A stretch of 64,000 nt of DNA from contig OV050030.1 of NCBI GenBank assembly GCA_920105625.2, positions 26,320,016 to 26,384,015 on the forward strand. Direction: 5' to 3'. The stretch is from Clusia tigrina. Lineage: Eukaryota; Arthropoda; Insecta; Diptera; Clusiidae. A program made the translations under genes and the position numbers. This document shows positions 56,214 through 64,000 of this stretch, in pieces (position 1 is the stretch's first letter; every line of letters starts with the position of its first letter). Below the pieces are notes generated by a model. It searched no databases. It saw only the letters and a list, made by a program, of their open reading frames with translations, and was not told the origin of the DNA.

Positions 56214-58123
56214 TTGTAAAATATAATTTTTTCTTCTTCTTCTTTAACAGAATCACTTAATAATGTGGCTGATATATATATATTTTTTTGTTCTATTTTA
56301 TTAATTAAACTTTAGACTTAACAACTGGACATGAGTTAACAATTCAACATGAACTGCGGATCTGATTGAATTTCTCATTCTCCATGATTTTAACATGCTT
56401 GAAAGACACAATTCTCCCTTAGAGGCTTACCTGATGAAGACAATAATGCAATCAGTCGGATATTTATATCTTAGTTTATGGCATTCTGATGCTCTAACTA
56501 TGACCCCAGCTCTATTAGAATATTTACTTATTATTAAGTTTAATTATAATCACAAATTAATACATTTTTAGATTATATTTACTTATCGCCTCACAACCTA
56601 CCGCAATACAACTTCCAAAACAAACGCTTATTGCTAGATACTCGGAACCAGAGCAAATCATCTGCCCGAAACGAACCGGTATGTCATAATAAAATCGAAA
56701 AAGATTTCAATGGCTACGACTTCCTTGTCCTTTAGCCTCATAGTTCATAGCATAACTAACATTATATGACTATTACTCATTTGATTACACTAGTTTACAC
56801 CCCCAATATGTCCATTCAATGGCAAAAAAATCGAAATTAAAAAATTTTCTAAGGATAGGTTTCTGAGATATGGGCTTGTAAATTGTTTTCTGTTCAACTT
56901 TGGAGTGGGCTTCACTTGTTAAGCTATATCTCGAGTTTAAAATCTCCGATTGGGGTGCACAATATATCAAGATAAATGAAAGGTAATCAAAAATCCAATA
57001 TTCCTTCCTATTTTTCAATCGATTTAGTAGTTTAACTGTTATGATCCAAAATTTGAGAAATTTTGGTCAAAATAAAGATCGAAATTCACTCTATCGCGAA
57101 ACAAAATTACAAAACGTAAAATTATGCCTGATTTCTTATTATTGAGTAAAGGTACAAACATTAAAATTTTACCCAATTTTTGTGTTGTTTCCCTATTAAT
57201 ATATAAAATGTTTATGCTTGAAATATTGCAAGCCATAAATTGCCAACTTGGTGCAATTTGCTGTCTCCATTGGCAAATTGCTTGAAATTGCCAATTGCAT
57301 GCCATCAAAAATTGCCGGTGGAGACGTGGGGTTATGTACACATGGTAACCAATTTTGATTAAAAGTATGCAACACTCATAACTATCCGTTCCCACGATAA
57401 GCAGAGAAACGTGGTGTTTCAGTAATTATAGTCCTCGTGAGTATACATACCTATTATGGATGAAATCTATGTTTTATAATGTATATACTCTAGCATTTTT
57501 ATAGATCTCATAAGATTTTCTTTCCAATAAATTATTGTGTGCTAATGCAACCCTGTAAATAATGCAACTCTGAAATGTCAAACGAATTTTTCTCCTGTTT
57601 ATAAAATGACGTCACACCCAGAAAGGTAATTTTGGTGCCGCTAATTTGATGACCTTGTAATATATGAATCTTGCTCTAAGCTTACTCCACTGAGAGTAGG
57701 CACTCTATGCGATAGATAGGAATTTTTAAAACCAACTAGATCGCTTATTTTGTGCGGGATTATCCGTGTGCCTAATCACTTTCAAGATACATCTGGATAC
57801 TGTCCTATGTACACTATAATTTTTGTTTCTTTTATATAGATCAGATATTAAAATTAATGAAAAGATTTTTTGCTTGGTGGAGGATTTTATATTATTTTGG
57901 GTTTTATAAAATCATACAAAGTAGTTTTTGATATTTTCAACAATTGCTGGCATTTAAATCCATTTATATGTGTTTCATGTTGATAAAAAATATAACGTAT
58001 AAAAGGAAATATCTACATACGTTTAAATTCAAATTGCTTCAATATAAATGACGATAACCGCCCAAAGCGACTAATAACATGTTCTAAAAGGTTGTGAAAA
58101 ATAATAATAATAAGAAAGAATCG
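56214..58123. other. Non-coding intergenic DNA
   Basis: AT-rich DNA with short open frames of random composition only. The right end contains the 3' UTR of the gene at 58124-59705 (-). Confidence 0.5.
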
Positions 58124-59705
58124 TTATTTTAATCTCTTAATAATAACTTTCTTTGTGATATTTGAGAACTTATTCTCAATCGTAGTATTTGGTGTTTGGC
58201 CATTTTTATTGATACCTTTGTTGACTATTTCTATGCCTTTCAATTTGAGCTTGTTCAGCAAGTCCAAAGTTTCCAATTTCTTAGTTAAGCCATTACTATT
58301 GACATTAGTTCTTTTAACTTGCAGCCCCAAAGTCTGCAGTTTACTTAGTATTTGTTCGGTTTGATTTGCAGATGCGCGCAGCACTGTATTAGTGGATGTG
58401 GCGTCAGCCAAAGGCTTAATTTGTATTGTAGTTGACGACAATTTTCTGGGAGGCACTAACGGAAGACTTTTTGTAGCAAAATTTTCGGTACATTTCGGGA
58501 GAGTTGGCAAACATTTTATACTGCTTGAATTTAAAACAAGTGGCTTCGCACTTTTATATTGCTGCTCTATATTTTCCGGACTACTGACAGTAACTTTAGG
58601 ACGTTTCGTCGTTGACAATGATATCTCTAACTTTGGTGTGATCAGCTTCGGCTTGGCTGCAACATTATTTTGAGATATGGGCTGAGTTTGTAGTTTTTGC
58701 ATTTTTACGGTACTATTCGCAACTGTGGGCACTACAGTTCTCTTTGGTGTTTGCTGCTTGGGCAAAGGCATCGATTTGCGGTTGTTGGTGATATTCTGCG
58801 CCACTTTATTGATAATTCTATCTTTTGTGGAAAGTTTTATGGCATTGTTTTGTGTAATTTGGCCTCTGGATCTTATCGAATACCGAGATTCTGAATTCAG
58901 TTCATTCGGTTTGTTTTCAGTGTGCTTCCGTTTAAGAGTTGTGTCGCTTATTTTTATGTTTTCTATAACTTGTACTGAAGTAGGTGGTTCTTTTAATGGC
59001 GAGTCTGCTGCGTTAGGCGGCTGTGTCAAATCAATATACCAATTAGGATCTTGTATTTCCTTCTCGATTTGGGCCAAGTCCAAGCATGATTTTCGTTCAG
59101 ATCTCAGAGTTACTTTCTTCACATTCGCACATGGTGTGTCCTTTATGTCAATCAAACTGTATACGTGATACTGCAAGGAAAAGGGTGTTTATAAATACCG
59201 TATAGTAATATATTGAATGTTGTTATTGAAAAATATCCTCAATATTATTATTACCCTGCATGAGTATACCAATAAATGTTTAATAGCTCTGGCGTTCTCA
59301 GCTTTTCACTGCAGTAGTTTTACATTCATAAATTGTGATTTAATTTTAGACAATGGAATTTTTGCTTTTTTTAGTTTCTGGTATTTTTTAGTTTTATTAA
59401 AATATCCATACAGTTTTATTAAAATATCCATACAATTATGTTGTTGCTGATGTTAATTACTGATATATGGAATTGGTATTTACCTGTTTTTGGCCATTCA
59501 ATCTTTTCCCAATGATGTGTCTGCCTTTGTCAGGATCGAGCTTAAATTCAGAATTGCGTTTAAATAAATAATCCACACCTTTGCATTGCCTCAAATGTTG
59601 ACAAAATTGTGGCAAATCTTTGTAGTCCGTGTGGCAATTGGAGCAAAGTAAAATCGTTTCCTTCGCCTGATTCATTAAAATGCTTCCAAAATTAACGTAT
59701 TGCAT
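58124..59705 (-). CDS. Basic protein with one C2HC-like finger, function unknown (2 exons)
   Basis: Exon 1 is 59484-59705 and exon 2 is 58124-59170, joined at gtaaat/ttgcag in phase 0. The protein has 422 residues. Residues about 21-41 form an atypical zinc-binding pattern, CSNCHTDYKDLPQFCQHLRQC (C-x2-C-x13-H-x3-C), which resembles a degenerate C2H2 finger. The rest is Lys/Ser/Thr/Pro-rich, probably disordered, with nuclear-localisation-like basic clusters (RSERKS, LKRKHTE) and the C-terminus KKVIIKRLK. I do not recognise a named orthologue. A nuclear DNA- or RNA-associated role is only an inference. The start was chosen as the first ATG that keeps the finger in frame. The spliced frame is uninterrupted over 1.27 kb, which supports a real gene. 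Confidence 0.75.
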
Positions 59706-60282
59706 CGTTAATTTTTGGAGTTGTCTGTTTTATTAATATTTTTAAATTATTTAAAATTCTCACCACAAAACAAATACAACAACAATTAAAAGTAAATTGT
59801 TTACAAATAAAATACATTGAAAAAAGAAGCTTCTTATCAGCTGCTTTAGTTGCAGTGGCTGCTCCCTGTTTGTTTCAGCGACATCTGTGCTCTGAATTAA
59901 AAAAGAAAATTTCAAATTTCGCTTGAATAATTTCCAAGATAATTTGATTTTTATTTCCTTATTCGTCTGGTGTATGGACATGTAAATATATTGGATTATA
60001 CTGGGCTTTTCTAGTCGTAAATATTTGGAATGTGACTGTGTACTTATTCCACAGTTGGAGCATTTTGTGTGAAGATATTTTTCACCTAATCTTTGACTGT
60101 GGTGAGGTTTTAACGTATTGGTACATAATAGGAAAGTCATACCAAGGAACATAAGTTTATATTCTTTGGTCACGCTGAGTAGGAAAACAAAAATTTGATT
60201 CTATATAATTGGAGTTCTCTTCCATTGAATATTTTTAGTTTAAAATACACAATTGACAGTTCGGATTCTACTTGGTGAGCAT

Positions 60283-60474
60283 CAGAGTATACAGAGTAAA
60301 GAAACTTAAACGTCAAATGGCAAAGCAGCGAAATAAAGCAGACGGGCGTTGTACACGAATCCTCTAAAAATCGAAGTGAATCCACTCAGAATCGTGGGGA
60401 ATCCACTCAAAATCTTGGTGTGTCCACTACGGACGCTGGCAGCGAAAAAGAGATTATTTTCTCTGTGTTCTCTG
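60283..60474. mobile_element. hAT-type MITE, copy 4 (192 bp)
   Basis: It starts cagagtatacagag and ends gttctctg, with an exact 8-bp duplication gtgagcat at 60275-60282 and 60475-60482. Inside are blocks shared with 11161-11310 (aacgtcaaa-ggcaaagca-cga and cgctggcagcgaaaaag) and about three copies of the gaatccactca-aatc-tgg repeat. Confidence 0.88.
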
Positions 60475-60790
60475 GTGAGCATAATGTAATTATAAAGAGC
60501 CCAACACATGGTCAATATGATTGATGAGCTTCGCAAAATACATTGTCATGCATGGCCCTTCATGAGCATTCCATTTTAATTTGCGTTTGTGTTCGACCAT
60601 GCCGAATGCAGACAAAAAAGTTTTGGGGATGTAGCAGTGTGGTAAAATGAGAAAATTTAACAGAAACAAACAGAAACGAAATCGTATTTGGGTGAAAGTG
60701 TGGCTTTTCTTTCATTATACGGTTGCTGTAGTCTTGGATCTTAACATCCCACAGGACTGGTGAGGAGCAATACACTTTCAGCGATTCATG

Positions 60791-60916
60791 GTGAATCCAC
60801 TCAGAATCGTGGTGAATCCACTCAGAATCGTGGTGAATCCACTCAGAATCGTGGTGAATCCACTCAGAATCGTGGTGAATGCACTCAGAATCGTGGTGAA
60901 TCCACTCAAAATCGTG
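60791..60916 (+). repeat. Six tandem copies of a 21-bp unit
   Basis: The unit gtgaatccactcagaatcgt+g is repeated six times in register with only two variant units. It is the internal motif of the neighbouring hAT-type MITEs, expanded. Confidence 0.9.
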
Positions 60917-60973
60917 GTGTGTCCGCTACGGACGCTGGCAGCGAAAAAGAGTTTCTTTTCTCTATGTTCTCTG
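60791..60973. mobile_element. hAT-type MITE, copy 5, lacking a left end
   Basis: After the 21-bp array come the family's right-hand blocks (cgctggcagcgaaaaaga) and the terminus gttctctg at 60966-60973. The left terminus is missing: the repeat array abuts unrelated DNA. Confidence 0.7.
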
Positions 60974-62253
60974 GCCACGGCTAGCACACGCGTGTGGTCA
61001 TGGTTCTTAACCCACCACACTCCATCGAGGGCGGAACAATCTAATTTATATTTACTATATACCCCAACTCACCTCCCTTTAGCCTAGTGGGCTCATCCGC
61101 CATTTCTCAGCCGTCATTCCGCCACATCTCATTCTCGCTTAGTCTATCATTTTTATTTTCTTACTTACAAATGCATACATATATAACTTACTATTAACTA
61201 ATTACATATGCTACTTTTGCATCTACACTTATTTTTCGCTCCGTCGCAAGATCGGACGGGAGACGCATTCCTCCCAAGCTGCTATTTTGTACTCGGATTT
61301 CTCCCACCCGCTGCCGAAGTTGCCAATTTCAAATTTCACTATCAATGATTCCAACTGTATTTGGAAAATTTTCAAGTTATCGCACCATTTATATTTGATT
61401 ACACTTGTGCATGGTTGCCTCTAAGCCCGCTTTTTAAATTTGCACTCATAATTAATTATGGCGTAAGGTATAATAATAATAATAATAAATTTTCATTATT
61501 ATTGATAATTGTTTGAACATTGTTACTCATTTATTATCAGGTAACGAAAAATAATCCTCCTGTCCATTTAACAAGCACCCAAAACTCTCATTAAAAAAAC
61601 CAAACATCACCCACCCAAGGTCCAAAACTAACTCTCTTTTCAAAAATCGTTACCTTTCCTTTCTTCTAATTCTATATTCTTTTTCATCAATTCACCTCCT
61701 AACCGTATTCAATACCAAATACGATATATTAGGGTATTAATATACGAGTACATACGATATTTGGGTAAACAACCTCTTTCAACTTTGACTTTGACCCCCT
61801 TTGGCTTAATGTCGGTCAAAGCTTTGTCCCACAGTTTCGAATGAGCATACACAGGAGCGATCACTGAAAGCTTGGCAGCACTGAGCCGAAGCAGCAACAA
61901 TACACACACGAATATAAACTTAAAGAAAAAAGAAATCCAACCTGCAACAGAAGTGCCAAACATTCAAGCTTCCAAGGCTTAAGGAATTTGAGATTTTAGG
62001 ACCGTCAACAGGTAAAATAAACAAGTTGTCCAACGTAATAATCAAAAACGCATTTTTTAAAGTTTGATCCTAAAAGTGAATACGCAACTCAATTTGCTGT
62101 TTATTTTACTAAAATAATGACAAAAAACAAACTACTCTATAAGAGAAATATGTACTAGGAATAATTATGAGAATACTATAGTTATATAGCATTAAACTTT
62201 TGAAACAGCTAATGCCACAATGGAAATTATCCACGAGCGATTTAAGCACATAG
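60974..62253. other. Non-coding intergenic DNA
   Basis: Contains the SINE 3' end at 61438-61487. No gene recognised. Confidence 0.5.
61438..61487 (+). mobile_element. 3' end of the tRNA-derived SINE
   Basis: The string gcactcataattaattatgg and the ataataata tail match 52820-52866. The rest of the element is missing. Confidence 0.65.
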
Positions 62254-62427
62254 TTATCTCACGCCGAGGGCGACTTCAACTGGATCGTGCGATGTGACTC
62301 CGTTTTCATGTGGGCTTTCCTTAAGTCGCAAACTACCAGTAGCCTCAAAGTCAACATAACCATAGCCAGAAACGTCGAAAAGTGGACCTCTCGGATGCGC
62401 GCCACCCAGCGAACCCGCGATGGCCAT
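62254..62427 (-). CDS. Candidate 57-residue ORF of coding-like composition
   Basis: An ATG-started frame (MAIAGSLGGAHPRGPLFDVS at the start, VEVALGVR at the end) stands out from the AT-rich surroundings by its higher GC content and balanced amino-acid use. I recognise no family. It could be a small gene, one exon of a larger gene, or a transposon-derived scrap. No splice or poly(A) signals were assigned. Confidence 0.28.
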   Translation of the reverse strand: MAIAGSLGGAHPRGPLFDVSGYGYVDFEATGSLRLKESPHENGVTSHDPVEVALGVR

Positions 62428-63339
62428 TTAAACGATATTATATTACACACATAAGTTATTGATAGGCCTTTCAAATAAAATTCGTTGATATCTCACCCAC
62501 AACTTGTTTTATTCGACTTTAAAATCGGCTCGTCCTATGGAAAACCCTTTATATTATGGCTTATTTATGATATAAGCATCTCAATTTTATTATCATGATC
62601 ACTGTAACACCATAAGATCGTTAAAAGGTTGCTTTAAATGTATATTTAGTATAACTTGCAAGTTATATCATAAGTTGAACAGAGTATAAGATCTTGTAGG
62701 GCATTAGTTGCATTACTAGTAACGACGATTAACGTTAGACAATATAATATGGTTTTATACTGTCTCCATCTAATGCGCCTCTTCCTTTAATAACACAAAA
62801 ATAAATGCTATAAATCCATCTTAATTTAATGGTTAGGTTAAACACATAATGATGATTTTCTATCATTCTCTTAGGAACAAGTGATTAGAAACTGATTCAT
62901 CCTTCTTCGTAATAGCTGAACGTACAGTAAATCAAGTGATCTGGATTGAAAATAATGCCATCACTTCGTATTGCCTAATCCAACTTCTGTGTAAACAATA
63001 TAATATATGCGTGCATGCCCAAAATGGAGCTGTCCAATTGTAATCCATCTGATATATGTTTATATTGAGAGATACTGGGAATGATTCAAGTAGACTCCAT
63101 GTTTGTATCTCGATTTCGTCTTTATATATTAGTTGAGTCTCAGAACTTGCCACTGTCATATTAGTCCTAGCGTGTGACCTCGTATGTCTACATATGCCAT
63201 TCTCTGGATCGATAGATTTCATTTAACTCAATAATTTTACGTCCAGCGATAGCAAAGTTTAAATTAATAAACGTATTTAAATTTTTAGTTAATTTAATAT
63301 TTTATAAAAATAGCAACTAAATTAAAGGCAATAATGAAA
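62428..63339. other. Non-coding intergenic DNA
   Basis: AT-rich. The right end is the 3' flank of the next minus-strand gene. Confidence 0.5.
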
Positions 63340-64000
63340 TTATTTCTTTTTGTCCTTCTTCGAGAAACGTGGACCGCCAAAGCTCTTGCCTTTGTTGAAT
63401 TTGTTTTTGCCTGCTTTATTGGCAATTTTCACGGCGCTTGTTTTCTTCTTGGCTTGGATTTTCGACACTTTTTTGTGGCGATTAGCTTCCGATCTAAAAC
63501 AAAGAAAGGTAATTTGTTTCCATTAGAATTTGATGGTGGTACTTAAGCAAATAAATTATTAGTTTACCTTAAGCGCAACGCTCCACTGCGACTGACATCG
63601 GTCAAATCATTGGTGAAAGCCGACTGTCCTGGCCGTTTTTTCTTCAACTGGACACTAGCTCCGCTCTGCGCATACTTATGTCCCTCGGTAACTGCACCGA
63701 GTTTACCTGGACGTTTGTGTATTTTACTCAATTTCGCACGTACCATGGACACCTTTTCGATTTCTTTCATGGCCCGTTCTTTGGCCAATTGTTCAGGCGT
63801 TTTCTTTCTGACTTCTAGCTTTTTCCTCTTCTTCGCATTCAACTCTTTTACGGGTGGACCATCTTCTCCATCACCACCATATTCGGGACGCTTACGCTTG
63901 ATCGGCTTACCACCCTTACCCTTCCCAGCAGTATCTTTGCTTTCATCCCTCACAGGCGTAATAGTAAGACGAGCTTTTTCATCTTCGCGTTGCTTTTTTG
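63340..64000 (-). CDS. Lysine-rich nucleolar-type protein, C-terminal part (runs off the window)
   Basis: Two exons are visible on the minus strand: 63568 to beyond 64000, and the last exon 63340-63493, joined at gtaaac/ttttag in phase. They give about 195 C-terminal residues: a highly basic tail with repeated KK and KR clusters (PIKRKRPEYGG, AKKRKKLEVRKK), a segment SAFTNDLTDVSRSGALRL, and the end RFSKKDKKK. This composition is typical of ribosome-biogenesis proteins of the nucleolus. The F-x-x-DLTD-S-R stretch faintly recalls the tails of Drs1/DDX27-type helicases, but I cannot assign a family from this part. The start lies outside the window, and an internal Met at 63953 is not the true start. 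Confidence 0.75.

Noticed and set aside
59760..60173. 137-codon minus-strand ORF upstream of the finger-protein gene
   Set aside because: The composition is Lys/Ile/Phe/Val-rich, as expected from translated AT-rich DNA, and no motif or splice support was seen. It more likely overlaps the neighbouring promoter or 5' UTR.
60791..60916. Regular array that superficially resembles a CRISPR
   Set aside because: The 21-bp units are contiguous with no spacers, and the motif is part of a MITE family in a eukaryotic genome.

Overview
The window is nuclear DNA from a fly. The genes that can be named are dipteran in form: parcas (the SH3BP5 homologue) and a Sam50 gene with about 440 codons. The DNA is AT-rich, genes are sparse, introns are long and transposable elements are dense. 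A tephritid-like fruit fly is a reasonable inference, but nothing seen here fixes the species. There are no bacterial features.

Layout. 1-12.3 kb is a repeat-rich flank. It holds a full-length, apparently intact I-type non-LTR retrotransposon (1175-6591, 14-bp target duplication), an intact three-exon HARBI1-like transposase gene (7218-8620), a 444-bp P-like element carrying the start of a THAP domain (10318-10761, 8-bp target duplication) and three short hAT-type MITEs. 12.3-49.1 kb is the parcas gene on the + strand: a 13-codon first exon, a 34.6-kb first intron, then four exons at 46.9-49.1 kb. Inside that intron lies Sam50 (7 exons, 43210-45901) on the opposite strand, plus a graveyard of RNase H-bearing non-LTR fragments (17.8-27.1 kb and 38-40 kb), a MULE-like element, a Harbinger-like MITE inserted in a minisatellite, and other inverted repeats. 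49.1-58.1 kb is intergenic, with several MITEs, a tRNA-derived SINE and a perfect 43-bp inverted repeat. 58124-59705 (-) is a two-exon gene for a basic protein with one C2HC-like finger. From 63340 to the right edge (-) is the C-terminal part of a lysine-rich, nucleolar-type protein that continues outside the window.

How the parts relate. The host genes are unrelated in function: Parcas acts in vesicle-traffic and kinase signalling, Sam50 in mitochondrial outer-membrane assembly. The nested, antisense arrangement is the main structural link between them. The most unusual repeat observation is that three separate loci (6.6 kb, 10.3 kb and 36.1 kb) share related termini. One lies upstream of a HARBI1-like DDE transposase, and another encloses a THAP start with P-like terminal repeats and an 8-bp target duplication.

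Intron positions were set by eye from GT/AG sites, reading phase and family expectations. All translations and repeat comparisons were done by reading, without database searches.
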